Part shown: positions 1 to 7,022 of the stretch, piece by piece | How the letters are laid out: each line of letters begins with the position of its first letter | How positions within the stretch are numbered: the stretch's first letter is position 1 | Assembly: GCA_002428205.1 (NCBI GenBank) | Contig: DIUH01000105.1 | Span: 39,930-47,477, forward strand | DNA from: Planctomycetaceae bacterium UBA6163 | GTDB taxonomy: Bacteria > Planctomycetota > Planctomycetia > Pirellulales > Pirellulaceae | Direction: 5' to 3' | Length of the DNA stretch: 7,548 nucleotides | Made by a program: the position numbers and the translations under genes | The notes under the pieces: generated by a model | Told to the model about the DNA's origin: nothing | The model's database searches: none | Seen by the model: the letters and a program-made list of their open reading frames with translations, nothing else

Positions 1-2201
1 TGACCTCGATGGGCTCCACCGCCAACGAGAAACTCGATGGCATCGAAGTCGATCGTAAAAGGACGCGACGTCATCGTTCCGGTCAGGCTGTCGCCCTGAC
101 GAACATCGCCGCCATTTCGAATGTTATGAGAGTTGACGAAGTATTGGCCGACCGCGTTGATCTTTCCTTGATAAGAACCGATGGTCGTAAGTGTCTGAGG
201 CATTTCGCCAAAGGCTTCGCCAGTGACTGTCCAATCTTCATAAGTCCCCGATTCGAAGTCTGCGAAAACTTCTTCGTCGAACGTTGCACCAGAGCCTACA
301 ATTTCTTCAGCCGAGCGGGCGTATTGTTCGAATTGACGGTTGGTCGCCGCAAGTCGTCGATCGATGTCGACTAGCTGGCGGTCGTCCAGTCCCTGTGCAA
401 CCATCCGTATGGAAAGCTGGGAATCCTTTGCGGGTACGAACTCTAGATGCAAACGATGGCCTAAATATCGTGCAAGATCGAGTGTCACCCAAGCGTTGTC
501 CTTCGCATCAATCGCCTTGATCGTTTCACCGTGAAGCGGTCCGGCGACGAGGCGATGCGAGTCAACGCAGGCAATGACATGGCCCGTCCCTTGCACGAGC
601 GCGCTGACCCTGGCACTTGTTAAATCGAAAGTTGGAGTTCGCAGCGTCCGCCCGCTCATGGGAAGCGTCGCGATCTTGCTTTGGTCTTGGACGTGTCCTG
701 CCGTCAGCGAATCCAAGCCGTTCCAAAACGCGTCGCTGGTGGCTGCACCGTGTGTTGCAATTCGCAAAGCATTCAGTTCATCAAGATAGGCTCTCCCTTC
801 ACGCCGGGGCGATTGGCCAAATACGAAGCCATCCTGGATGTAGTGTGAAGGCGCGATGTTGCTATAGTCGACGACGATTGCCGGGTCGGCCAGATAGCTC
901 ATTTGGCTCGGATGCGTGATCCCCTGGGCGTCAAGCAGGCCTCGTATTTGGCGCTCGTACTTTAAATCCAAAGCGGCAAGTTGCTGTGCCACCTGACGGT
1001 TCGTTTCGATCGATTCGAATCGAACCTGTCGATAATCGCTGCTCTGCAAGAAACCCGATAGCGAGTAATAATCGGCTGTTGAGATGGCATCGAACTTGTG
1101 ATCATGACAGCGTGCACAGGCGACCGTCATTCCTAAAAAAGTCTTCGACATCACATCGATCATATTGTCGAATCGATCCGACTCGTCTTTGCGAATGTCG
1201 ACCGGTGAATGAACCCATTCGCCCAGGAACCAAAAACCGGTGCCCAAGATCGACTCATTAAAACCCTGATCTGGGTTTAGCCGCGGCCGGGCCAGTAAGT
1301 CACCGGCAATGTGCTCACGCACAAGTTGGTCATAAGGCACATCCGCGTTCAAGGCACGAATCATATAATCGCGATACTGAAACGCGTTGGGCGTGTCGTT
1401 ATCAAACTCGTGGCCGCGCGACTCTGCATAGCGAACCAAATCCAACCAATGTCGGGCCCAGCGTTCGCCGAAGTGTGGCGATTCCAGCAACCTGTCAACC
1501 AACCGCTCGATCGCGCCGGGCGATCGGTCCGCCATCACTTCGGTTAATTGCTGCGGAGTCGGCGGGAGACCGATCAAATCGAAATAAAGTCGGCGTACTA
1601 ACCCGGCACGATCGACGTCATCGGCGGGCCTCAGTCCCGCCGCTTCCAAGTTCGAAAGGATGAAGTAGTCAAGTCCGGCGCGAGGCCAGTCGCTCGATCG
1701 TACGGTGGGCAACTGAGGCGTCGACACATCTTGCCACACCCAGTGCTCTGATTTGCGTTTCTGCAGATCGAATTCCGGGACGGTGCTTGAATCGATCGGC
1801 GTATCACCCTTGGGCCAGGGTGCTCCCATCTCGACCCACTTTTCAAATGTTTCGATCGCGTGATCGGCCAGCTTTCCTTTTGGCGGCATTTCGTACGATT
1901 CATAACGCACCGCGTCGATGAACAGGCTGGCATCGGCATCCCCCGGCACGACGGATGGTCCCGAATCACCACCGCTCAACAGCGCCGTACGGCTATCGAC
2001 TCGAAGTCCCGCTTGCAGTTTTTCCGCGTCCCCGCTGTGACACGAATAGCAGTGCTCGACAAGCAACGGACGCACTTTCCGCTCGAAAAACTCGATCTGC
2101 TGCGATGTCGGCTCAAGTTCGCTTGCCGATGCTGCGTGTCCGGTCAGTGGTACCACGAACACGACACCGGCCAGGATTAAGTCGAGATGTCTTCTGTTCA
2201 C
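1..2201 (-). CDS. PSD1-family secreted cytochrome c protein (PSCyt1 + DUF1549), 3' end outside window
   Basis: Reading the minus strand from GTG at 2201 gives 733 codons with no stop, running off the left edge. The start is supported by AAAGGA at 2209-2214, 7 bases upstream; another in-frame GTG lies 21 bases further up (2222). Residues 1-26 look like a signal peptide (MNRRHLDLILAGVVFVVPL...HAASA). A planctomycete cytochrome c domain (PSCyt1) follows, with haem motif CYSCH at 51-55 and likely distal ligand Met105 in EMPPKGK. Residues about 172-390 match DUF1549 (PSCyt2): FDLIGLPPT, FGERWARHWLDLVRYAES, and a second haem-like motif CARCHDHKFD at 362-371. Residues about 640-733 resemble the FESGTYEDWTVTGEAFG...FLVGGG module that I recall from planctomycete PSD1 and levanase-like proteins. 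A C-terminal DUF1553 domain is expected beyond the edge. Role: presumed periplasmic or membrane-associated redox protein, substrate unknown. Neighbouring sulfatases suggest polysaccharide use, which is inference. Confidence 0.93.
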   Translation of the reverse strand, partial: MNRRHLDLILAGVVFVVPLTGHAASASELEPTSQQIEFFERKVRPLLVEHCYSCHSGDAEKLQAGLRVDSRTALLSGGDSGPSVVPGDADASLFIDAVRYESYEMPPKGKLADHAIETFEKWVEMGAPWPKGDTPIDSSTVPEFDLQKRKSEHWVWQDVSTPQLPTVRSSDWPRAGLDYFILSNLEAAGLRPADDVDRAGLVRRLYFDLIGLPPTPQQLTEVMADRSPGAIERLVDRLLESPHFGERWARHWLDLVRYAESRGHEFDNDTPNAFQYRDYMIRALNADVPYDQLVREHIAGDLLARPRLNPDQGFNESILGTGFWFLGEWVHSPVDIRKDESDRFDNMIDVMSKTFLGMTVACARCHDHKFDAISTADYYSLSGFLQSSDYRQVRFESIETNRQVAQQLAALDLKYERQIRGLLDAQGITHPSQMSYLADPAIVVDYSNIAPSHYIQDGFVFGQSPRREGRAYLDELNALRIATHGAATSDAFWNGLDSLTAGHVQDQSKIATLPMSGRTLRTPTFDLTSARVSALVQGTGHVIACVDSHRLVAGPLHGETIKAIDAKDNAWVTLDLARYLGHRLHLEFVPAKDSQLSIRMVAQGLDDRQLVDIDRRLAATNRQFEQYARSAEEIVGSGATFDEEVFADFESGTYEDWTVTGEAFGEMPQTLTTIGSYQGKINAVGQYFVNSHNIRNGGDVRQGDSLTGTMTSRPFTIDFDAIEFLVGGGAHRG

Positions 2202-2208
2202 GTTGTTT

Positions 2209-2214
2209 TCCTTT
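2209..2214 (-). promoter_or_regulatory. Ribosome binding site deciding the GTG start of the PSD1 gene
   Basis: The minus strand reads AAAGGA, 7 bases before GTG at 2201. This spacing favours that GTG over the one at 2222, for which the purine run would lie inside the gene. Confidence 0.55.
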
Positions 2215-2523
2215 CGTTTCACGCTCGACAACCCGAAGTCAAGTCGCGCATGCTTTAGAGTTTAACGAAGCACGGCATCATTTGGGTCACGAATTGAATC
2301 AAGTGAGGGTGAATTTACAACCTGGTGACGATTATCGCTTGTCGAGATGAACGCTGGCTTTCTGAGAATCCTGCCGGTCGCGAAAAGACTCGTAATGGTA
2401 GATTCGATCCGTCATTGCAGGACCTTCTGCGCTGTAGGGCTCGTTCCCATGTGCAACAGCGGAGTTTACACAGAGCTTGCGAAGTCGCTCGAGTTACATT
2501 GGTGACCGGTAACCGACATAATT

Positions 2524-2539
2524 AAAAGCCCTTTGGGCC
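2524..2539 (-). terminator. Short terminator-like hairpin, minus strand
   Basis: On the minus strand the sequence reads GGCCC AAA GGGC TTTT: a 4-bp GC stem (5 with a G-U pair), a 3-base loop, then four T. It lies downstream of the truncated sulfatase (ending at 2680) and upstream of the PSD1 gene, so it would separate the two minus-strand units. The stem is short and the T run minimal, so this is only a candidate. Confidence 0.35.
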
Positions 2540-2679
2540 ACGTCGGATGTCGGCACCTTTCAGCTTCCTGCTGGCCCGAACACGATCACACTCCAACCGC
2601 TGACCATGCCGGGCGCTCAAGTGATGGAGTTCAAACAAATCAAATTGACGCTCGGTTCTGCACATTGAAACAGTCACGA

Positions 2680-2877
2680 TTACACAACCGTTTTGGTTCT
2701 CGTATCAGCTATTAACACTCTTTCATTGCGGCGCCGCGCTGCCACGCCAGAATCGTTGCGAAGATCGTCCGCGGCGATGAACAACACGTTCATTCGCTCG
2801 TTTCCCGCCACTACAGACGCTGGAAACAAACAACACGAAAAAAGAATCGCGATGACTTTATTCACGTTGGGCGTCAT
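2680..2877 (-). pseudogene. Truncated sulfatase: signal peptide and first metal-binding strand only
   Basis: A 65-codon minus-strand frame from ATG at 2877 (an alternative in-frame ATG is at 2922) begins with a clear signal peptide (MTPNVNKVIAILFSCCLFPASVVAG). It continues with ERMNVLFIAADDLRND, the hallmark first strand of family S1 sulfatases of the iduronate-2-sulfatase-like type, where the Asp pair binds calcium. The expected continuation (LGCYG...SPNID, then the catalytic CxPxR) is absent. Instead the frame reads SGVAARRRNERVL and stops at 2680. With about 65 residues against a usual 450-500, it cannot be an active enzyme. It is divergent from the intact sulfatase at 2976. It is not a copy of that gene's start: the intact gene reads NIVFVLVDDMGYADLG, a different subtype. 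The likely origin is deletion of most of a second sulfatase gene. Confidence 0.65.
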
Positions 2878-2975
2878 TGTCTGGTAGCGTGATGGACTAG
2901 AATGCTGGATCGACGTTTTCATCGTGACCTGCCTCGCGAGCTATCCTGTCCTGCCCCACCTTTTGAGAACATCGC

Positions 2976-4367
2976 ATGAACATTCGATACGTTAGCTGTC
3001 GATTGCTGGCCATTGCCGTATTACTCTGTTTGTCATTTGCGGTCACGCCGTCGACACGAGCCGCAGATCGCCCCCCAAATATCGTGTTTGTGTTGGTCGA
3101 TGACATGGGATACGCCGACCTGGGCTGCATGGGGGCAACGGACATCAAAACTCCGAACATCGACTTGTTGGCGACACAGGGGGTTAAGTTCAGCGATTTT
3201 TATGCGAACGCCCCAGTATGCTCACCAACACGGTGTGGTTTCATCACCGGGCGTTGGCAGCAGCGAGTCGGTTTTGAGTGGGCGCTTGGGTACACCGCCG
3301 AGAGACGCCGACTGATCGATGGCCAATGGAAATCGGTCGATGGAATGCACCACGGAATCGGGCTGCCGGCTGATCAGCCGGGGATTGCCAAGATGTTGAA
3401 GTCGGTCGGATATGCAACCGGTGTTTTTGGCAAGTGGCATCTGGGTTATGACGACGAATTCAGTCCGATCCATCATGGGTTTGATGAGTATTTCGGAGAA
3501 CTGCTCGGCCATGCCGACTACTACCGACACATTTACTACGATGGTACCTACGCACTTCGTGACGGTTTAGAAATCTCCAAAGCGGAAGGCTATCTGACCG
3601 ATTTGATCAACCAGCGGTCCGCGGCGTTTGTTGACAAACACGCTGACCAGCCGTTCTTTCTTTATGTTCCGCACCTGGCGGTTCACGCACCGTTTCAGCC
3701 ACCCAATCGGCCCGACCCCAAGGTTACAGCCGACAACATGCATGAGGGCAGTCGCGATATTTACAAGGCGATGTTGGAGCGTGTTGATCAAGGGGTCGGA
3801 ATGATCATGAAACGACTTGAAAGCCATGGATTGACCGAGAATACGATCTTCGTGTTATCGAGTGATAACGGTGGCGAGCGCTGGTCCAACAATCTTCCGC
3901 TGTTTCATCACAAGGCAACGCTTTGGGAAGGAGGGATTCGCGTTCCATGTCTGGTTCGTTGGCCGGCCAAGCTGCCTGCGGGGAAGGTGACTTCACAACC
4001 GGCTATCACGATGGATCTGACAGCGACTTTTATCGCTGCCGCCGGAGCGGAGCCGCCTGCTGGGTATAAACTGGACGGAATTAATTTGCTGCCAATCATT
4101 CGAGGCGACCAGCCTCAGGTGGACCAGCGTTCGTTCTGTTGGCGAATCCAAAGATCCAATCGCCAGATGCGAGCTATTCGATTCGGAAAGTGGAAATACC
4201 TAGATGACGGCGGCACCATGGACCTGTTGTTCGATTTGGAAAACGACATCAGCGAACATCAGAATCTTCATTATCGGTATCCCGAGATTGTTCGTGATTT
4301 AAAGGCACGTTTGGTCGCCTGGGAGCAAGAGATGGACAGTGAGCCAAAGACATTTACCGTCCGTTGA
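2976..4367 (+). CDS. Secreted family S1 (formylglycine-dependent) sulfatase, arylsulfatase A-like
   Basis: This 463-residue enzyme is full length for the family. It hydrolyses sulfate esters, probably on a sulfated polysaccharide outside the cytoplasm. Residues 1-29 are a signal peptide (LLAIAVLLCLSFAV core, cleavage near STRA-A). The metal-binding strand NIVFVLVDDMGYADLG has Asp42 and Asp43. The active site CSPTR has Cys82, which must be converted to formylglycine by a maturase not seen in this window, and Arg86. GKWHLG gives Lys153 and His155. VHAPF gives His237, SSDNGG gives Asp297 and Asn298, and HHKATLWEGGIRVP gives Lys313, so the usual catalytic set appears complete. The C-terminal subdomain ends normally (LFDLENDISEHQNL). 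The ribosome site is weak (TTGAGAA upstream of ATG 2976), but the signal peptide fixes the start. Its stop lies 8 bases from the stop of the convergent regulator. The exact S1 subfamily and substrate cannot be told from the sequence alone. Confidence 0.95.
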   Translation: MNIRYVSCRLLAIAVLLCLSFAVTPSTRAADRPPNIVFVLVDDMGYADLGCMGATDIKTPNIDLLATQGVKFSDFYANAPVCSPTRCGFITGRWQQRVGFEWALGYTAERRRLIDGQWKSVDGMHHGIGLPADQPGIAKMLKSVGYATGVFGKWHLGYDDEFSPIHHGFDEYFGELLGHADYYRHIYYDGTYALRDGLEISKAEGYLTDLINQRSAAFVDKHADQPFFLYVPHLAVHAPFQPPNRPDPKVTADNMHEGSRDIYKAMLERVDQGVGMIMKRLESHGLTENTIFVLSSDNGGERWSNNLPLFHHKATLWEGGIRVPCLVRWPAKLPAGKVTSQPAITMDLTATFIAAAGAEPPAGYKLDGINLLPIIRGDQPQVDQRSFCWRIQRSNRQMRAIRFGKWKYLDDGGTMDLLFDLENDISEHQNLHYRYPEIVRDLKARLVAWEQEMDSEPKTFTVR

Positions 4368-4375
4368 ATCGATTT

Positions 4376-5146
4376 TCAGTCGTCACGAAACTGACCGCGG
4401 GCCGGCGTTGCTGATTGGATGGGACCAAGCCTGCTGTGGAACTCATATTGGTGGCTTCGGTACAAGGTTCGTTCCCACCATAGCGGTGTCTCGTCTTCGA
4501 GATAGCCGATGGAGACCACTTCCAGAGCTGGAGACTTAGGTGTGGTCCGCAGATGTTTCGCTTCGCTTGCTGACAACAGCACTGCGCGGATCACATCGTT
4601 CGCGCCGCCGATCTTTAAAGCGTGGGTTTCAGTCCAGGCTCGATACAGCGAACCTTCTGACTGCGTCTTCGTCAACTTAGGGCAATGCTGATGAACCACA
4701 TAACGATGTTCGAGAATGACCGGAATCTGGTCGGCGAAGCGAATTCGGTCCATTTCCCAAAGCACCGCTTTTGGTTCGACCTGCAATGCCGCTCGGATGG
4801 AATCTTCAACTTCTGCAGCGGCCAGCTTTCCAAAGGTTAAGAGCTCTGTTGCTGGCTTCTTCCCGGCGGCGCGAGCCTTTTCTGTGAAGCTTACCAGCGA
4901 GCGGACGTCGTAGTCGATCACATCGCGCCGCACGAATGTGCCAAGTCCTTTACGAAATTCTAGGAAACCTTCAGAAACCAGGCTGGCGAGCGACTTGTTG
5001 GCAGTCGCGCGGCTGACCTGAAACTTCTCGGCGACTTCGCGTTCGGTAAGGAACTGGTCTCCTGAGCGATACTCCGTTGCAAGCGCAACCCGCAATCGCT
5101 GATTGAGTTGCTGATAGACAGGGCTGCGAACAAGTGAAGTATCCAT
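4376..5146 (-). CDS. GntR-family transcriptional regulator with UTRA effector domain (HutC-like)
   Basis: This 256-residue protein has the standard two-domain HutC-type architecture. Residues 8-75 form the winged helix-turn-helix: PVYQQLNQRLR, then LTEREVAEKFQVSRATANKSL with the recognition helix about 45-56, then the wing FRKGLGTFVRR. Residues about 85-240 match UTRA, the small-molecule binding domain: AVLWEMDRIRFADQIPVILE around 127-146 and LEVVSIGYLEDETPLWWERTLYR cut by the usual turns around 208-230. The ligand is unknown. A GAGGAG ribosome site lies 11 bases upstream of the ATG, a little far. The gene is divergent from the LRR/cytochrome cluster and convergent with the sulfatase. Members of this family usually repress themselves and the adjacent divergent genes, so the 5147-5338 gap is the likely control region. 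Confidence 0.93.
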   Translation of the reverse strand: MDTSLVRSPVYQQLNQRLRVALATEYRSGDQFLTEREVAEKFQVSRATANKSLASLVSEGFLEFRKGLGTFVRRDVIDYDVRSLVSFTEKARAAGKKPATELLTFGKLAAAEVEDSIRAALQVEPKAVLWEMDRIRFADQIPVILEHRYVVHQHCPKLTKTQSEGSLYRAWTETHALKIGGANDVIRAVLLSASEAKHLRTTPKSPALEVVSIGYLEDETPLWWERTLYRSHQYEFHSRLGPIQSATPARGQFRDD

Positions 5147-5174
5147 GCTAGTAAAGGCTCCTCAAAAGGTTGAC

Positions 5175-5193
5175 GCGGTGGCTTAGCCACTGC
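5175..5193. promoter_or_regulatory. Palindrome upstream of the GntR gene, candidate operator
   Basis: The sequence GCGGTGGC TTA GCCACTGC is an inverted repeat with 8-base arms, one mismatch and a 3-base centre. It begins 28 bases upstream of the regulator's ATG, in the divergent gap. A related CCAC-G-GTGG palindrome sits at 5238-5246. Autoregulation through such a site is typical for GntR proteins. However, the GC-rich arms are not the usual GT-N-TA-N-AC type, and the site could equally form a hairpin in the regulator's leader. Confidence 0.4.
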
Positions 5194-5280
5194 ATCGTAA
5201 ATCGATTGGATTTGCAAGACAGGCGTCTCAATTGTCGCCACGGTGGGATCCGCATTCAGCTAGGATCGAAATGTTTCCTC

Positions 5281-5290
5281 GAGAATTCTC
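5281..5290. promoter_or_regulatory. 10-bp perfect palindrome upstream of the LRR gene
   Basis: GAGAATTCTC is self-complementary and lies 48 bases before the ATG of the LRR-like gene, a sensible place for an operator overlapping its promoter. No consensus promoter could be assigned with confidence, and a 10-bp palindrome can occur by chance. Confidence 0.25.
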
Positions 5291-5338
5291 AAGAACTGAT
5301 AGTATGGAAATCTATTCCGCGTGTACCTGGAGCGACCC

Positions 5339-6307
5339 ATGAGCAAACTTCTTTGGTTCGCGTTCATCGTGATGCTTAGTATGCACCAGACAGCGCGGGC
5401 GTTAGAGATTCCGTTTCATCCCACTGGAGCGCCGATCGTCGAGCAGATCATCGCGGTCGAGGGGCACTCGGTGGAAGTGGCTGAGGTTCCCGGTTGGGCC
5501 AGGGGCGGCGTCTTCAATCGCCTCAAGGATTTGGGGGTCGAGACTACTGGACTGAAGTCTTGGGGAGTTCAAGGCACCGAAAACAAAGGGCTGTTCTTGA
5601 GTTGCATTTTCGACTCCAGCGGTCGGGTGTTGGCGCTCCACGGTAACGGCCCCTGGCTGCGAGACGAAAGTCTCCGCGCTCTGAAAGCGATGCCGGAACT
5701 AAGGCTCATCAGCTTTGATCACAACGGCTTCCTGAGAAATCATCCGATGTCGCCGCTCTACAGCGGTGTCGGGTTCGATGCTTTATCGGACTCGAAACTC
5801 CTGGAGATCAAGTTGACCCTGGGCATCAATGATGCTGGAGTGGAGCAAGCCGCCAAGATCAAGGGGCTGAAATCGTTTACCGTCGTGCATTCGCAAGTCA
5901 GCGAAGCAGCAGTGAAGTTCTTTGAAGGTCACCCGAGTCTGGAATCATTCACGGTGGCAGAGTTTGGCAACGTTTCGCAGGCGGCTCTGGCATCGATCGC
6001 GAAGATGCCGAAGGTGACACGTGTCGGCTTTCAGGAGGCGTTCGTAACTTATAAGAACGGATTCCAGCATCTGCTGCCGATGAAAGGCCGCCTGAAAACC
6101 CTGGATCTTTCGATGACCGTTGTCAACGCTGACGATCTGAAACGTGTTCAGGCCGATCATCCCGACGCGAATATCATTATGATTGCCCCGGCTGAGATCG
6201 TGAAACGGCACAACTACGTTGCAGCGAGGCTCGCGGGAATCGCGACGGGAGAGGCCGCCGAGGAACTGAAGAAGGTGATCGCGGAATACCAAGCCGACAA
6301 GAGATAG
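5339..6307 (+). CDS. Secreted leucine-rich-repeat-like protein of unknown function
   Basis: ATG at 5339 is chosen over an upstream in-frame GTG (5321) because GGAG at 5329-5332 lies 6 bases before it and a clean signal peptide begins there: MSKLLWFAFIVMLSMHQTARA, cleavage after Ala21. The 322-residue product has degenerate leucine-rich repeats. These are about 112-130 (LRALKAMPELRLISFDHNG), 154-231 (three units of the form KIKGLKSFTVVHSQVSEAA, HPSLESFTVAEFGNVSQAA, MPKVTRVGF) and 252-279 (LKTLDLSMTVVNADDLKRV). It ends in a short charged helix (GEAAEELKKVIAEYQADKR). There is no catalytic motif, so a binding or recognition role outside the cytoplasm is likely but unproven. It is the first gene of a cluster divergent from the GntR regulator, with a cytochrome c gene 64 bases downstream. 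Planctomycetes encode many such secreted LRR proteins, mostly uncharacterised. Confidence 0.85.
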   Translation: MSKLLWFAFIVMLSMHQTARALEIPFHPTGAPIVEQIIAVEGHSVEVAEVPGWARGGVFNRLKDLGVETTGLKSWGVQGTENKGLFLSCIFDSSGRVLALHGNGPWLRDESLRALKAMPELRLISFDHNGFLRNHPMSPLYSGVGFDALSDSKLLEIKLTLGINDAGVEQAAKIKGLKSFTVVHSQVSEAAVKFFEGHPSLESFTVAEFGNVSQAALASIAKMPKVTRVGFQEAFVTYKNGFQHLLPMKGRLKTLDLSMTVVNADDLKRVQADHPDANIIMIAPAEIVKRHNYVAARLAGIATGEAAEELKKVIAEYQADKR

Positions 6308-6337
6308 TTGCTGGTAAAACTTACCAGTGAGACAACT
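6306..6337 (+). other. Strong hairpin between the LRR and cytochrome c genes
   Basis: CTGGTAA (6311-6317), AAC loop, TTACCAG (6321-6327) is a perfect 7-bp stem. An outer AGTTG (6306-6310)/CAACT (6333-6337) stem extends it around a 5-base bulge. It overlaps the LRR stop codon (6305-6307) and ends 34 bases before the next ATG. No T run follows, so it is not a classic terminator. A processing or attenuation element, mRNA stabiliser or protein-binding palindrome are all possible. Confidence 0.45.
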
Positions 6338-6371
6338 CCGAAAACGCCCAGAGCACCATCAAGGAATTCGT

Positions 6372-7022
6372 ATGATTCCGAATCGGACCGCATCGTTGTT
6401 TGATTGCCTAGTCATAAGACTGCTCGCGCTTAGTCTGCTGATGCTTGCATCCGCGAATGCGGAAGAGACAGTCGTGGCTCCGCCGGTCACCGCGTTTTTC
6501 CAGAACTACTGTCACCAGTGCCATGGGCCGAAGAATCAGGAGGGTGACTTTCGGGTCGATCAATTAAAGATCTCTGCGACCGCTGCGGATGCGGAGAACT
6601 GGCAGATGGTGCTCGACAATTTGCACCTCGGCGAAATGCCGCCAGAAGATGCGATGCAGCCCAAGACAGCAGAAGTCGAGAAGGTCACCGCATGGATCCA
6701 AAGCGAAATTTCACGTGCTGCAGCAGAACTCAAGGGCACCGGTGGCGAGGTCGTGTTAAGGCGGCTGAACCGCGTCGAGTATGAGAACACGATTGCCTCA
6801 CTAACCTACGAATCGATAACTGGTCAGCGACCACGATCGATCGCCGCAGCTATACGCTCGGCCGCTTCATCGCCTGGTGCGCCGAACGTAGTGTCGACTC
6901 ACCCGAAGGTTTTGCAGCTGCTACGAACGACTTGCTCGAAGCCTACCGTCGGTCGCTGTACCATCACCGCAATCGTCGTGGCGACAAGCCGATCAAGTTC
7001 GCCACCCAAGCCAGTTACCTGA
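6372..7022 (+). pseudogene. Planctomycete cytochrome c / DUF1587 (PSD3-type) gene, cut off after ~141 codons by recombinase DNA
   Basis: ATG 6372 is preferred over GTG 6327: AAGGA at 6361-6365 is 6 bases upstream and the signal peptide starts there (LFDCLVIRLLALSLLMLASANA). A cytochrome c domain follows, with CHQCHG at residues 47-52 and a likely Met89 ligand in GEMPPEDAM. Then comes the opening motif of DUF1587, VLRRLNRVEYENTI, ending at residue 141 (base 6794). Intact family members continue for several hundred residues through DUF1592, DUF1588 and related domains. Here the frame instead reads ASLTYESITGQRPRS and about 75 residues of low-complexity, Ser/Arg-rich nonsense to TGA at 7020-7022, because the DNA beyond about 6800 encodes an integrase in another frame. 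The preserved part could still be made as a secreted mini-cytochrome. It probably formed an operon with the LRR gene. Disruption by recombination or a misassembly are both possible. Confidence 0.8.

Larger units (their letters stand above)
2202..2679. other. Gene-poor spacer between the PSD1 gene and the sulfatase remnant
   Basis: I see no recognisable protein here on either strand. It should contain the minus-strand promoter and leader of the PSD1 gene, but I could not pick a convincing -35/-10 pair. It holds an imperfect palindrome (GGTGACCGGTAACC, 2501-2514), a terminator-like hairpin on the minus strand (2524-2539), and an unsupported 47-codon minus-strand reading frame (2522-2665) with no ribosome site and no recognised family. 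Some of it may be decayed sequence left from the truncated sulfatase next door, but no further sulfatase motif is readable. Confidence 0.5.

Noticed and set aside
1631..1972. 113-codon minus-strand frame inside the PSD1 region
   Set aside because: It is in a different frame from the continuous 733-codon PSD1 reading, is Arg/Ser/Cys-rich and has no family features. It is a shadow of the real gene.
1955..2350. 131-codon plus-strand frame across the PSD1 start
   Set aside because: Antisense to the signal peptide and haem domain of the PSD1 gene; composition is shadow-like and no domain is recognisable.
2693..2887. Plus-strand frame opposite the sulfatase remnant
   Set aside because: It covers the complement of the sulfatase signal peptide and has no ribosome site or known motif.
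3004..3065. Possible lipoprotein signal in the sulfatase
   Set aside because: The cysteine in AVLLCLS has no lipobox (small residue at -1 absent), and a normal signal peptidase I site follows near STRA-A.
4365..4400. Shared bidirectional terminator between sulfatase and GntR genes
   Set aside because: Only a 5-bp inverted repeat (TCAGT/ACTGA) with a 9-base loop and no T runs was found, too weak to call.
4960..5241. 93-codon minus-strand frame overlapping the start of the GntR gene
   Set aside because: It overlaps the wHTH coding sequence in another frame; the GntR frame has clear family motifs and this one has none.
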